This document shows positions 15,811 to 25,191 of a DNA stretch of 33,505 nucleotides, piece after piece (position 1 is the first letter of the stretch; each line of letters opens with the position of its first letter). Made by a program: the position numbers and the translations under genes. The notes below the pieces were generated by a model. That model did no database searches. It worked only from the letters and a program-made list of their open reading frames with translations, and was not told the origin of the DNA. This stretch comes from Selenomonadales bacterium (GTDB lineage Bacteria > Bacillota > Negativicutes > Sporomusales > UBA7701): assembly GCA_018434945.1 (NCBI GenBank), contig JAHDOI010000037.1:1-33505 (forward strand). The letters are read 5' to 3'.

Positions 15811-17124
15811 CTATATCCTGATACAGCTGGCCCACTCCGGCGCCTGCCCGTCCCCCGTCAAAACCACGATAACCTTCATCCCCCGCGGCGGTGCGTCCGG
15901 CCAGGACGTATATCCGTCCGAAATAACGATGCCAAGCTGCGGTAAAGGTCTTAACCTCGCCGCGGCCGCCAGACCGATCCCCATGTCCGTCCCGCCGCCG
16001 CCGGCAAACCGGATCTGCTCCGGCCGGAATACCTTCCGGCAAAACCCGACTGCCGCGTCAACCGCCAAGACATGGACTCCTTCCCTTTGTCCCAGCGATT
16101 TTAAAATGCCCGCTATTTCCGCCAGCGTCTGCGCCAGCATGCCATCCGATATACTGGCGCTCGTATCCGCCACTACGGCAACCGAAGGCGCCGGACTCCG
16201 CAGGCACGGAAACACGACATCCCGGCCGCCGATCTGCCCCTGACGGCGCGACGGGCGGGAGTAGGAAAAATCCCTCGCCCCGGTTTGGTCCACGGCCGCA
16301 TAGCGGATAACAGCCGCCAGTTTTTTGCGCCAGTCCACCTTCGGATTCAGCTTTGCCTGAGCCCACCGGGCTAAATGCCCCGGAATACGCCCTTTCTCGC
16401 TGGAATGCTCGATAATCTGCCTGGCGACATCCCGCCGGATCAATTCCCCTTCCGCCTTACTTATCCCCACCGCCGAATCTTTACCCGGCGCTTCATCCTC
16501 CCAATCCGCCTTTCGCCCTGTCGCGCATGAGCCGCATCTGCCGGAGCCGGGGGCTGAAAACCTTTCCTGCTCCTTCCCGGCCGGGCGGCCGCTTTCCTCC
16601 CCCGCATCGGCGCTGTCGAAATCGTCATCGGCAACCTGCCTGGAACCGTAATCTTTATCGGCCGGCTTGCCATCCGCGCCTTGTGTCGTTGTGCCCTCCT
16701 GCGGACGCGCCGGCTCGTTCTTTGCCAAGGCAAAATAATATTCCTCGGCTAAAAGATTCTCCGGCTGGCCGATCAATTGCGGAGTGACCGGCTGAGCGGG
16801 GAACTTGACCCCTTCGCGCAGAAGATCGTCGTTGATTTCGGCGTCGGCAGCGATATTGCTCAGTCGCGGGTCTAAATCTTTCATACGTTCGGGATGGTTG
16901 CGAAGAAGATGGCAGATTTCATGATAAAGTATCCCGGCGACCACATCGACCGGGCACCTGCTTACCTTCTCGGGGTCGAAGTACAGCCGCCAGTACATAT
17001 CGACCGCCATTATTCCAAAATCGGCCTTTGCCACCGGCTGAAGCGCCCATAAAGCGGCAGCCAGATATGGATGGTCTTTCGTTAAATAAAGACGCCCCGC
17101 CTGCAGCTCCTCGGGGAGAATCAT
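15811..17124 (-). CDS. metallopeptidase-like/VWA domain protein (DUF2201 type)
   Basis: This 437-aa protein has an N-terminal zinc-peptidase-like domain with HEICH (H68, E69, H72). A low-complexity charged linker follows (about 130-215). The C-terminal von Willebrand A-like domain has the metal site DTSAS and the later GGGGTDMG. This architecture fits the DUF2201/VWA-like family that is commonly paired with a MoxR ATPase. I chose the ATG at 17124, which overlaps the previous stop by 4 nt (ATGA). Known MoxR/VWA pairs act as chaperones that insert cofactors or assemble complexes. The client here is unknown. Confidence 0.85.
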   Translation of the reverse strand: MILPEELQAGRLYLTKDHPYLAAALWALQPVAKADFGIMAVDMYWRLYFDPEKVSRCPVDVVAGILYHEICHLLRNHPERMKDLDPRLSNIAADAEINDDLLREGVKFPAQPVTPQLIGQPENLLAEEYYFALAKNEPARPQEGTTTQGADGKPADKDYGSRQVADDDFDSADAGEESGRPAGKEQERFSAPGSGRCGSCATGRKADWEDEAPGKDSAVGISKAEGELIRRDVARQIIEHSSEKGRIPGHLARWAQAKLNPKVDWRKKLAAVIRYAAVDQTGARDFSYSRPSRRQGQIGGRDVVFPCLRSPAPSVAVVADTSASISDGMLAQTLAEIAGILKSLGQREGVHVLAVDAAVGFCRKVFRPEQIRFAGGGGTDMGIGLAAAARLRPLPQLGIVISDGYTSWPDAPPRGMKVIVVLTGDGQAPEWASCIRI

Positions 17125-17774
17125 GCCAGTAACACCTCTAAACACTTCAGCGCCTCGATAGTCTCTTTCAGCCCGGACGGTTCGCCGGCCCGAAAGGCGT
17201 TAGCGAGGAACACATCTCTGTCAGCCTTGATATTGCGCGTAATTTCCCGCTGACTTAATATCGACGCCGGCGTCATGGCGATAACGTACTTGTCGCAAGA
17301 ATGATTCCGCAAACAATAAGTGCTGCGGTTGTTCCGGTAACGCGGGAAAAAAACCGGGGGATGATCCTCGATTACGTTGCTCAGCAGCGGCGCCACATCC
17401 TCGGCGTATATGGAAAAAGTGTTGACCCTGTTATTCATAATGGTAATCGCCGACGAGCAGACCGCTTCCTGCCCCGCCGTCGTATATACCCGGTACTCTT
17501 TCATGCCATTCGGGTGATAGAAGCTTTCAGCCTTCCACACACCTCCCCTGTTTTCGTGCAGCTTTTCAAACTCCTCGACCCATCCGGCGCCGAAGGCAAC
17601 TTTGAATACGGCGTAAATCAGATAAGCCGGCAATTTTGCGTCTTTACTATTATAAAAATCCAGCCTGGATTCTTGTGCGCATCCCAAAGCGACGGTCGCA
17701 TCGCCGACCTGCAAAAAATCGCCGGCCCTATCCATCCAGAAAATGAAGTGGGTGGTTTCGCGCAGCGTTTTCAC
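17121..17774 (-). CDS. unknown protein between MoxR ATPase and VWA protein
   Basis: This 217-aa soluble protein matches no family I recognise. It is rich in aromatic and charged residues, with a string of cysteines and histidines near the end (TYCLRNHSCDKYVIAM). I chose the GTG at 17774 because it overlaps the ATPase stop (GTGA) and follows a GGGGGG ribosome site. The longer open frame upstream lies wholly inside the ATPase gene. Tight coupling on both sides means it very likely works with the ATPase and VWA protein, perhaps as the adaptor or client-specific part. Confidence 0.75.
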   Translation of the reverse strand: MKTLRETTHFIFWMDRAGDFLQVGDATVALGCAQESRLDFYNSKDAKLPAYLIYAVFKVAFGAGWVEEFEKLHENRGGVWKAESFYHPNGMKEYRVYTTAGQEAVCSSAITIMNNRVNTFSIYAEDVAPLLSNVIEDHPPVFFPRYRNNRSTYCLRNHSCDKYVIAMTPASILSQREITRNIKADRDVFLANAFRAGEPSGLKETIEALKCLEVLLA

Positions 17775-18853
17775 ATCAACCCCCCTTTTTGCAACAGCGG
17801 GATGAATTCCCGCAGTTCTTTCTGGGGCAAAGGAAATTCCGGCTTCTTCGCCTGAGCCAACTTCTTGGCAGCCACTGCCGCAATATCTTTTCTCCCTTGT
17901 TCCACCGCCTTGGCCAGCACACTCCAGGCTGCCGCCCACCGTTCCTCGGTCAGGCTGCCGGTAGCGGCGGCAATAACAGCCGTCAATATGGCAAAAGCCT
18001 GATCGCCGCGCTCCGGAAGGCGAAGCCCGGCCGGATCGGCGAGAACCGCCTCCGGGTCCGGAAGATCGAAATCTCTACGCCAGGCCAATAATTCCCGGCA
18101 GGCACCCTCGCCGACACAACCGGAAACCAGCAAAGCGACCACATCCTCTTCCTCCCGCACAGCTTGCGCCGCCGCCAGCAATCTGGCCGCCATCGACCAT
18201 GACCTGGGAGACGGCCACGCTTTTCCGGCCTGCGTTTCATCCTTGGGGACCTGCAGCAGCAGATGCGGTCTGTGACGGATAAAGGCCGCGATAAGGGCCT
18301 GCGTCTCCGGGACGGATTTTTCCCAATCCGGCGAAAGGTGCGGCAAGTCACTGACCGTCCAGCCCCTGACCATCCCCTCGACCCAATTGTGCGTATCCAG
18401 CGACCAGACGAGATGGCAGAACCTGTTCGCCAGCGGAGCGGAAAGCTCCCACCCGCTGAAGCACTGTTCCGCCGGATTGGCCGAGGCTACAACCGAAACA
18501 CTGTCAGGCAGGGCGATATCGCCGACCACTCTTTCCAGCACGATCCTGAGCAAGGCGGACTGAACCGCAGGCGGCGCGGTAGAAATCTCATCAAGAAAAA
18601 GCATGCCTTTTCCGGCCCGGACCAGACGCTTTGCCCAGGCCGGCGGCTCCATATGGACGCCGTCCTCGCGGATTACAGGCAGACCGGAAAAATCGGCCGG
18701 TTCGCGGATGGAAGCCAAAACAACCTCCAGCGGCAGGGAAAGTCCATCGGCAAGCATCGTGACGGCAGCCGTCTTACCGATACCGGGAGGCCCCCACGTC
18801 AAAACCGGCACCCCGGCCTGAACGGCTATGGAAAGAGCGTTGAGCTGCGACAA
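17771..18853 (-). CDS. MoxR-type AAA+ ATPase
   Basis: This 360-aa AAA+ ATPase has Walker A GPPGIGKT (21-28), Walker B MLFLDE (84-89) and a sensor-1 region ASANP, followed by ANRFCHL with the arginine finger. The internal order fits the MoxR group that acts with VWA proteins. The start is probably TTG at 18853, since a strong GGAGGT sits 8 nt upstream of it. The nearest ATG (18868) overlaps that ribosome site. The longer open frame upstream reads through a hairpin region and is unlikely to be coding. Confidence 0.88.
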   Translation of the reverse strand: MSQLNALSIAVQAGVPVLTWGPPGIGKTAAVTMLADGLSLPLEVVLASIREPADFSGLPVIREDGVHMEPPAWAKRLVRAGKGMLFLDEISTAPPAVQSALLRIVLERVVGDIALPDSVSVVASANPAEQCFSGWELSAPLANRFCHLVWSLDTHNWVEGMVRGWTVSDLPHLSPDWEKSVPETQALIAAFIRHRPHLLLQVPKDETQAGKAWPSPRSWSMAARLLAAAQAVREEEDVVALLVSGCVGEGACRELLAWRRDFDLPDPEAVLADPAGLRLPERGDQAFAILTAVIAAATGSLTEERWAAAWSVLAKAVEQGRKDIAAVAAKKLAQAKKPEFPLPQKELREFIPLLQKGGLM

Positions 18854-18910
18854 CCTGTATACCTCCATTTGCGCAAGCTTGCCGATATCGGCCGTTAACG
18901 TACAACACCG

Positions 18911-18938
18911 ATAGTATTTCCCTGCGCGGGTACGGCAA
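18911..18938 (-). promoter_or_regulatory. possible promoter of the MoxR/VWA unit
   Basis: On the minus strand TTGCCG (18938-18933) and TACTAT (18916-18911) are 16 nt apart, 58 nt before the proposed TTG start. The -35 overlaps a GC-rich inverted repeat (GCGCGGGCGGG with CCCGCGC). Fit to consensus is only moderate. Confidence 0.4.
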
Positions 18939-19018
18939 AACCCGCCCGCGCAAAAAAGCCCGTGGTCGAGGCGCGTGGGAATTCGGGCCCTTATCCCCAC
19001 GCCCCCACAAAATGCGAA

Positions 19019-19043
19019 TGAAGCCTTGCAAAACAAGGCTTCA
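19019..19043 (-). terminator. hairpin terminator at the end of the catabolic operon
   Basis: TGAAGCCTTG and CAAGGCTTCA form a perfect 10-bp stem with a 5-nt loop, 39 nt after the chemoreceptor stop. The T-run on the minus strand is weak (CGCATTTTG). It separates the catabolic operon from the MoxR unit. Confidence 0.7.
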
Positions 19044-19081
19044 CCGTGTTACCTGCCGATAATGCTCCTGAAAGCTCGCAA

Positions 19082-19927
19082 TCAATCTTTCTTATTTAAT
19101 CTTTCGGCCACAGAGTCAAGTTTAATTGCCATTGCGCCGATGGACTGAACTGATTCCGCCACATCACCGATAGCCTGGGCAATCTGGGAAACCATCTCCT
19201 CGATGCGGCCGAGTTCCCCTTGATTAACCTCGCTATCGACCTGAACGCTTTTTATTATTTCGGCGATTTTACTCACCGAGAAAGCCGAATTGTCCGCCAG
19301 CTTCCTTATCTCATCCGCCACCACCGCGAAGCCCCGCCCGTGTTCGCCTACCCTGGCGGCTTCGATGGCGGCGTTTAAACCAAGCAGATTTGTTTGCCCG
19401 GCGACGTTCCTGATAATGTCCAAAACCTGCCTGGTCTCCTGGACCCTCACCCCGGATTTTTGCACTAAGTGAGTTAGTGACTTGCAAGCGGCGGCCACTT
19501 CCTGAGTTTGCGCGGCAACTTCCTCGGTCGTGCTGGCGACGGTGCCGATCGCACTCGACAATGACGCCGCCATCTCGTTCACAGCGTCGTGGAGATCAAC
19601 CGACTCGACAAACGCTACCGCTCCGATCACCTCGTTCCCTTCACCGAATATCGGGATCGCCGCCCCAATATAGGGAACACCGAATTTCTCCTTGTCACCG
19701 CGCATATGGATAACCGTCTTTTCGTCCATCGCCCTGACAATTGCCGTACCGGCCCTTAATGGCATGCCTACTTTAACCCCGGTATCGACTTTGGGGTTAA
19801 CCAGACTGAAAATGTACTTTTCCCTGTCGCACACCGCCATCGTGACATCGCCGCGAATAAGTTCTTTGACGACAGGCAGCACACGGAAGAACTCATCGAA
19901 TACGCTTTGATTCGCCCCGGCACTCAT
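19082..19927 (-). CDS. soluble methyl-accepting chemotaxis-like protein
   Basis: This 281-aa cytoplasmic chemoreceptor has no membrane segment. Residues 10-115 form a small sensor domain, probably PAS/Cache-like, ending in [19 protein letters not shown]. Residues 118-281 form a shortened signalling coiled coil with the conserved hairpin tip [20 protein letters not shown] (183-202), which binds CheA/CheW. It is the last gene of the catabolic operon and lies 22 nt after CoA transferase subunit B. It may link chemotaxis to the operon's substrate or metabolite. Such short receptors are common in spore-forming anaerobes. Confidence 0.9.
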   Translation of the reverse strand: MSAGANQSVFDEFFRVLPVVKELIRGDVTMAVCDREKYIFSLVNPKVDTGVKVGMPLRAGTAIVRAMDEKTVIHMRGDKEKFGVPYIGAAIPIFGEGNEVIGAVAFVESVDLHDAVNEMAASLSSAIGTVASTTEEVAAQTQEVAAACKSLTHLVQKSGVRVQETRQVLDIIRNVAGQTNLLGLNAAIEAARVGEHGRGFAVVADEIRKLADNSAFSVSKIAEIIKSVQVDSEVNQGELGRIEEMVSQIAQAIGDVAESVQSIGAMAIKLDSVAERLNKKD

Positions 19928-19949
19928 TCACTTCACTCCCAACAGGGTC

Positions 19950-20576
19950 TCATAAAGAGCATGCAAATTCGGCGGCCGTTTTTTCCCTCACTTCTTCCAC
20001 CGTTACCCCGGGATGCGTTTCCTTCAGCACAAGTCCCTGCGGGGTCACTTCGAATACGCATAAATTGGTCACAATGAGATTCACGACGTTTTTCCCGGTT
20101 AAAGGGAGCGTGCATTTTTTCAATATCTTGGGTTCCCCGTCTTTGCTGGTGTGCTCCATAGCGACGATCACCTTCCTGGCCCCCGCCACAAGATCCATCG
20201 CCCCGCCCATGCCAGGCACCAGTTTCCCCGGCACCATCCAGTTGGCGAGGTTTCCTTCCTGGTCGACCTCCAGCGCCCCGAGGACGGTCGCATCCACGTG
20301 GCCGCCGCGGATGATCGCGAACGACATCGCGCTGTCGAACACCGCGCCGCCGGCGGCGATCGAAACCGGTTTCCCGCCCGCGTTCGTCAAATCCGCGTCA
20401 ACCTCGCCCTCCAGCGGAGACAGCCCCACGAAGCCGTTTTCCGACTGCAGAATAACCCGCACGCCGTCCGGCAGGAAATCCGCCGCCATCGTGGGGATGC
20501 CGATGCCCAGATTGACGACATAGCCATCCCTGAACTCCTGTGCCACCCTTTTGGCGATTATCGTTTTGGCATCCAT
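19950..20576 (-). CDS. atoA: acetoacetate-type CoA transferase, subunit B
   Basis: This 208-aa beta subunit of a family I 3-oxoacid CoA transferase has the catalytic glutamate in LQSENGFVG (E46) and the VNLGIGIPT motif (21-29). The C-terminus, with the [19 protein letters not shown] pattern, is complete. It would move CoA between a donor acyl-CoA and acetoacetate or another acid. It lies 11 nt downstream of subunit A. The BKACE enzyme in the same operon makes acetoacetate, which gives this transferase an obvious substrate. The gene name is by similarity and the substrate is inferred. Confidence 0.93.
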   Translation of the reverse strand: MDAKTIIAKRVAQEFRDGYVVNLGIGIPTMAADFLPDGVRVILQSENGFVGLSPLEGEVDADLTNAGGKPVSIAAGGAVFDSAMSFAIIRGGHVDATVLGALEVDQEGNLANWMVPGKLVPGMGGAMDLVAGARKVIVAMEHTSKDGEPKILKKCTLPLTGKNVVNLIVTNLCVFEVTPQGLVLKETHPGVTVEEVREKTAAEFACSL

Positions 20577-20587
20577 TTCTCTTCCCC

Positions 20588-21235
20588 CTACCCCTGGACG
20601 ATCCAGTCCACGAAAATCCCGGGCGTCATTACCTCGTCCGGGTCAAGCTGCCCCGCCGCCACGATCGTCTCGGCCTCCACGATAACCACCGCGGCCGCCG
20701 TCGCCATCAGCGGGTTGAAATTGCGGGCCGACCGGCGGTACACCAGATTCCCGGCGGTATCCGCCTTATAGGCCTTCAGCAGCGCGACATCGGCCTTCAG
20801 CAGTTTTTCCAGCAGGTACGCCCTGCCATCCACTTCGATAACCGTTTTCCCCTCGGCGACCATTGTCCCGATCCCTGTCGGGGTGAGTATGCCGCCAAGG
20901 CCGGCGCCGCCGGCGCGAATCCGCTCGGCCAGCGTTCCCTGGGGCACGAGCTCGACACTAAGCTCGCCGTTATTCATCCGCCGGCCCGTCTCGGGATTTG
21001 TGCCGATATGGGACACGACGGCCCGCTTCAGGCGGCTCGCCACCACCAGCCTGCCGATCCCCTTTTCCGGCATCGCGGTATCGTTAGCGATCACGGTGAG
21101 CCCATCCGTACCTTTGTTCAGCAACCCGTCTATCAGCCGCTCCGGCGTCCCCACGCCGAGAAAACCGCCGATCATCAGCGTCATGCCGGTTCCGACCGCG
21201 TCGAGAGCCGCATCGATTGTCCTGACTTTGTCCAT
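20588..21235 (-). CDS. atoD: acetoacetate-type CoA transferase, subunit A
   Basis: This 215-aa alpha subunit has the family CoA-binding signature [15 protein letters not shown] (about 23-37) and a glycine-rich [14 protein letters not shown] chose the ATG at 21235, directly behind GGAGGACAAG. The longer open frame has no ribosome site and overlaps a hairpin. It forms an A2B2 enzyme with the next gene. Confidence 0.93.
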   Translation of the reverse strand: MDKVRTIDAALDAVGTGMTLMIGGFLGVGTPERLIDGLLNKGTDGLTVIANDTAMPEKGIGRLVVASRLKRAVVSHIGTNPETGRRMNNGELSVELVPQGTLAERIRAGGAGLGGILTPTGIGTMVAEGKTVIEVDGRAYLLEKLLKADVALLKAYKADTAGNLVYRRSARNFNPLMATAAAVVIVEAETIVAAGQLDPDEVMTPGIFVDWIVQG

Positions 21236-21261
21236 CTTGTCCTCCGGCTTGTTTATTAACC

Positions 21262-21289
21262 GGAGAAGCCGGATTGCTCCGGCTTCTCC
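21262..21289 (-). terminator. intercistronic hairpin in the catabolic operon
   Basis: GGAGAAGCCGGA and TCCGGCTTCTCC form a perfect 12-bp stem with a 4-nt loop just after the stop of the dehydrogenase and 27 nt before the CoA transferase start. No T-run follows. It more likely attenuates transcription or protects mRNA than fully terminates it. Confidence 0.6.
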
Positions 21290-21294
21290 ACTTC

Positions 21295-22347
21295 TCACAG
21301 GGTCACGCGGACACCCTTCGCATATTGTTCCAGCAGCGCGTCGAAACGGCTCAGGTAGGTAAAATCGTTTACCCCTCTTCTGTTTTGGGCCTCGGTCACC
21401 AGCTCGACGACTTTGTCGTTGAAAGGAGTCGGGATACCGCTTTCGCGCCCCTTACGGCAAACGATACCGTTAATATAGTCGATCTCGCAGTCGCGGCCCT
21501 TTTCGAGGTCCTGCAGCATACTGGCCTTCAGCTTGACATGCCGCCCCCAGATCTTTTTGTAAAGCGGCATTTTCGCGGGGATCTCCCTGGGATCCGCGAA
21601 TTCGAACGATTCCATATCCTCTCCCTGCATTTTGGCCAGCCGGAAACCCTGCGCATGGCTGACCTTGATGCACTCGTCGGCGATGAAGGCCACGCAGGTC
21701 ATGGCCTTGGGATCGGCCAGCACATCCCCGAACGTGCACCCCAGCGCGGCCGACATGCCGCTGAACGTCGAGTTCATCAGCACCTTGGCCCAGCGGATGC
21801 CCATAAGATTCGTCAGAATCTCCGTATTCCCGACGCACCGCAGGTAGCTCTGCACCGCCGTCAGGCGGGGACGGACGACGCCATCCAGCTCGCCGATCTC
21901 GAAGGCGAAATTCCGGACCGCTTCCTCGGTGGTCGTCAGCATCGAAACACCCGGCTTCAGCCAGGTGGCGCCGAAGCCCACCGCCCCTCCGATCGTCCTC
22001 TCCCGGCCGACGTAAGACGCGACCGTTTCCTCGGGGATGCCGTTCTGCAGCGTGCAGACGATACTCTCCTCATGCAGGAAAGGCAGCAGATTATCCAAAA
22101 CCGCGGGGTTGGTCGTCTGCTTGTTGAGCAGGAACACAAGATCGTACTGCCCCGTCATCTGCTCCGGCGTAAACGCCCTCACCGGCACATTCAGCTCCAT
22201 AAAGCCCGTGATAGTCGCCCCGTCGGCGTTGAGCGCCGCCACATTCTCCTTGCTGGCGTCGATCAGGTCGACGACTTTTCCCTTATGATTCATCAAGGCC
22301 CCGATGATGGTTCCCAAAGATCCTGCGCCGATTATTGCGGCTCGCAT
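21295..22347 (-). CDS. ketopantoate-reductase-like dehydrogenase 1
   Basis: This 350-aa NAD(P)-dependent enzyme of the PanE/ApbA family has the N-terminal Rossmann motif [11 protein letters not shown] (residues 5-15), the catalytic lysine in [14 protein letters not shown] and the conserved EIDYINGIV with glutamate, followed by GIPTPFN. The ATG at 22347 follows AAGGAGACGAGCACT. Family members reduce 2-keto acids or oxidise hydroxy acids. Panthothenate synthesis is unlikely given the catabolic operon and a second paralogue at 24147-25175. I infer that it oxidises a hydroxy acid to feed the beta-keto acid cleavage enzyme. Confidence 0.88.
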   Translation of the reverse strand: MRAAIIGAGSLGTIIGALMNHKGKVVDLIDASKENVAALNADGATITGFMELNVPVRAFTPEQMTGQYDLVFLLNKQTTNPAVLDNLLPFLHEESIVCTLQNGIPEETVASYVGRERTIGGAVGFGATWLKPGVSMLTTTEEAVRNFAFEIGELDGVVRPRLTAVQSYLRCVGNTEILTNLMGIRWAKVLMNSTFSGMSAALGCTFGDVLADPKAMTCVAFIADECIKVSHAQGFRLAKMQGEDMESFEFADPREIPAKMPLYKKIWGRHVKLKASMLQDLEKGRDCEIDYINGIVCRKGRESGIPTPFNDKVVELVTEAQNRRGVNDFTYLSRFDALLEQYAKGVRVTL

Positions 22348-22366
22348 AGTGCTCGTCTCCTTGTCG

Positions 22367-23947
22367 TTATTTTGCGGCCGGTTTGGCGGAAAGCGAAACC
22401 TTCTCATGGGCCGACTCGTCAGACTCCTGGCGGATACGCAGGGCAACCTCGCGCGTCGACGGGCTCACATCGGCTTCGAAATACGCCTCGTAAGCCTCCT
22501 TGGCCGGGGCTTTCGTCATATATACGGCGATCAGCACGGCGAAAAGCGACACCGCGGCGCCGACGGCGAACGGATTCGTGGCATTCATGATCTTGGCGAT
22601 GACATAGGTGCCCGCGCCGACGAACACGCCGGCATATGCCCCGGCCCTGTTCATCCTCTTCCAGAAGAGTCCGAACCACACCGGCCACATGAACGCCGCG
22701 CCGAACGCCCCATACACGTACGTGAAGCCCATGGCCAGCATCATCGGCGGCTTTATGGCGCTGACGACCGCCAAAACGCCGAGCAGGAACACCGAGATGC
22801 GCAGATGGTTCGTCGCTTTCGCCTCGTCCATTTCACGGTTGGGGAACAATGCGCGGTAAATATCGTAGTAGATGGATGTCCCGCAGTGGAGCAGCATCGA
22901 GTTCGCCGTGGAAACGGCGGCAGCCATGATGGCGATCAGCGTCATGGCGCCCACGAACGGCGGCGCGTACTGCTGGACGATAAGCGGCATGATATAGTCG
23001 GTCGTCTTGCCGGCCGGCAAGCTAGGCAGCAGGGCTTTGGCCCCGAGGCCGATGATTATCAGGCAGATGAATATGGGGATAAGCGCGATTACCGTCCACA
23101 TCATCTGCAGCACGGCCGCCTTGGCGTTCTTCGGCGCCATGAAACGGGCGATCCAGTGCGGAGCCACCGAAGCGCCCAGCGCGTTGGCCATAAATATGGC
23201 CATCAGGGCGCCCCAGCCGAAACTTCCTTCAGGCGTGAGCATGATCCCGGCTTTCATCGGCGGCCCGCCGACGTTGACCGGGGCGGTCGTCACGGCCACC
23301 GCATCGAGAATATTGCCGACGCCGCCTGTCGCCGAAAGCACGGCGCCCAGGCCGAACGCCAGACCGATGAGGATCAGGATCGCGTTGACGGTATCGGTAG
23401 CCGCCACCGACCAGAAGCCGCCCAGGCACGTCATGAGCAGAAATACCAGGAAGCCGAAAATCGCCCACTCGTAAGGAATCCCGGTAATAGTATTAAAGAC
23501 GATGCCGAAGCCGACCACCTGCAGGTGGGAAAAGATGAAATAACCGACAAACATGAGAACGGCGACGATAATTTGCAGACTGCTGACCTTCTGGAAAGGC
23601 TCGTACCGCATGCGGATGAACTCCGGGAACGTCCGCGCGGGAATATCCGGCCGCCTTACCTTATAGGCAAGCATCGGCATGATTGCCGTGGCCAGGAACC
23701 AGCCCGCCACCCAGCCGATGATCGCCGCCACGCCGGTGCGGTAGAGAAACCCGGGTACGCCCATAACGGACGCCACGCTGACCCAGGTGGCCACCGACGT
23801 GCCCACGCCGAGGAACAGCCCCATCCGGTGGCCGCCGGTGGTGAAGTCAGACAGGCTTTCCACCTGCTGGGAGCTTTTCCAGGTCGTCCAGGCCAGAAAA
23901 ACAACATAAAGGCCGAAAACTATGATGTAGGAAATATCCAGATTCAT
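22367..23947 (-). CDS. sodium:solute symporter (SSS family)
   Basis: This 526-aa polytopic membrane protein has about thirteen hydrophobic segments, as in sodium/solute symporters (PutP/PanF type). The N-terminus with ESLSDFTTGGHRMG and SVATWVSVASVMGVPGFLYR matches the family's first helices and sodium-site region. The cytoplasmic tail is charged. It is likely to import the carboxylate degraded by the operon. The ATG directly abuts the stop of a 49-aa membrane protein (TAAATG), so the two are translationally coupled. Confidence 0.93.
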   Translation of the reverse strand: MNLDISYIIVFGLYVVFLAWTTWKSSQQVESLSDFTTGGHRMGLFLGVGTSVATWVSVASVMGVPGFLYRTGVAAIIGWVAGWFLATAIMPMLAYKVRRPDIPARTFPEFIRMRYEPFQKVSSLQIIVAVLMFVGYFIFSHLQVVGFGIVFNTITGIPYEWAIFGFLVFLLMTCLGGFWSVAATDTVNAILILIGLAFGLGAVLSATGGVGNILDAVAVTTAPVNVGGPPMKAGIMLTPEGSFGWGALMAIFMANALGASVAPHWIARFMAPKNAKAAVLQMMWTVIALIPIFICLIIIGLGAKALLPSLPAGKTTDYIMPLIVQQYAPPFVGAMTLIAIMAAAVSTANSMLLHCGTSIYYDIYRALFPNREMDEAKATNHLRISVFLLGVLAVVSAIKPPMMLAMGFTYVYGAFGAAFMWPVWFGLFWKRMNRAGAYAGVFVGAGTYVIAKIMNATNPFAVGAAVSLFAVLIAVYMTKAPAKEAYEAYFEADVSPSTREVALRIRQESDESAHEKVSLSAKPAAK

Positions 23948-24097
23948 TTATTTCGCCTCCTCCTTTTCGTAACTGAATAAGCTGCCCGTCGCTCCCCACC
24001 GTTTGACGCCGGATGCTTCGATCTTCTGGCACAGGATCAGAGCAACCACCAGCACGAAAATAATACTGCATCCCCAGAATAGCAACGCAATGGCCAC
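23948..24097 (-). CDS. small membrane protein, probable symporter accessory subunit
   Basis: A 49-aa protein starts at GTG 24097 behind GGAGGTGA. Residues 2-22 (AIALLFWGCSIIFVLVVALI) form one transmembrane helix and the rest is a short charged tail ending EKEEAK. Small one-helix proteins immediately upstream of sodium/solute symporters are a known arrangement. Its stop TAA is followed at once by the symporter ATG. The gene is short and easily missed by gene callers. Confidence 0.8.
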   Translation of the reverse strand: MAIALLFWGCSIIFVLVVALILCQKIEASGVKRWGATGSLFSYEKEEAK

Positions 24098-24146
24098 CGC
24101 GCTCACCTCCCTCCGTTCAGATAATTATTCTTCCCAGTCAGCCCGA

Positions 24147-25175
24147 TTATTTGGCTGCGGCGATAATATCGGCGAATCTGGCAAGATAACTGAAATCGTT
24201 TACACCCTTCCTGGCTTCGGCCTCTTTCACCAGCTCAACAACCTTATCGTTGAACGGCGTGGGAATGCCGCATTTGCGCCCGCCTCGGCAAACGACGCCG
24301 TTGATGTGGTCGATCTCCGTCTTCTGCCCCTTCTCCAGGTCCTGAAGCATGCTGGCCTTATTATTGTGGCGCCCCCAGACCTTTTTGTAAAAATCCATCT
24401 TCGCCGGGATATCGGCCTTGCTGCCGAGCTCCAGGAACCCGAAGTCGGCCCCCTGCATCTCCACCATGCTATAGCCCAGCCCCCGGCACACCTTTATCAC
24501 CTCATCGGCGATATGCGCCACGCAAACCATCGCTGTCGGGTTGGCCAGCACCTCGCTGAACGTGCCGTTAAGAGCCGCCGACATGCCGCTGAAAGTCGCG
24601 TTCATCAGCAATTTGGTGTAACGGATGCCCATAAGATTTGTCAGGATCGTCGTTCCCCCCGCCGCGGCGAGAACCTCTTTCACTTTCTCGAGGCGCGGGC
24701 GCAAGGCTCCGTCTATTTCGCCGATTTCAAAGGCATACTTCTCGACCGCCTCCATCGTCGAGGTCAGTTCCGACACCCCGGGCCTCAGCCAGGTGGCGCC
24801 GAACCCGACCGCGCCGCCGATTGTCCGCTCTCTGCCCACCAGGGCGGCCACCGATTCCTCGGGAACGCCGTTCTGCAAAGTACATACGATGCTGTCCTTG
24901 TGAAGAAACGGCAGCAGCTTGGTCAGCGCGACCTCGTTAGCCGTCTGTTTCGTCAACACAAAAACCAGATCGTACGTCCCGGTCATCTGCTCCGGCGTAA
25001 GCGCCGTCACCGCCTGGCGCAGGCTGAGATAACCGGTGACCGTCGCGCCGTCGGCGTTCAGCGCATCCACATTCTCTTTGTACGAATCGATCAGATCGAC
25101 CTGCTTGCCGTTCTTGGTCATGAGCGCGCCGATGATTATGCCCAGCGCCCCTGCCCCCAAAATAGCCGTGCGCAT
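24147..25175 (-). CDS. ketopantoate-reductase-like dehydrogenase 2
   Basis: This 342-aa paralogue of the dehydrogenase at 21295 is very similar throughout: [22 protein letters not shown] loop TPEQMTGTYDLVF, the catalytic lysine in IRYTKLLMNATFSG, EIDHINGVV and GIPTPFND. The ATG at 25175 follows AGGGGGATTCAT. It lies 16 nt downstream of the beta-keto acid cleavage enzyme. Two copies in one operon suggest two stereoisomers or two successive oxidations. This is inference. Confidence 0.88.
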   Translation of the reverse strand: MRTAILGAGALGIIIGALMTKNGKQVDLIDSYKENVDALNADGATVTGYLSLRQAVTALTPEQMTGTYDLVFVLTKQTANEVALTKLLPFLHKDSIVCTLQNGVPEESVAALVGRERTIGGAVGFGATWLRPGVSELTSTMEAVEKYAFEIGEIDGALRPRLEKVKEVLAAAGGTTILTNLMGIRYTKLLMNATFSGMSAALNGTFSEVLANPTAMVCVAHIADEVIKVCRGLGYSMVEMQGADFGFLELGSKADIPAKMDFYKKVWGRHNNKASMLQDLEKGQKTEIDHINGVVCRGGRKCGIPTPFNDKVVELVKEAEARKGVNDFSYLARFADIIAAAK

Positions 25176-25191
25176 ATGAATCCCCCTGTTG

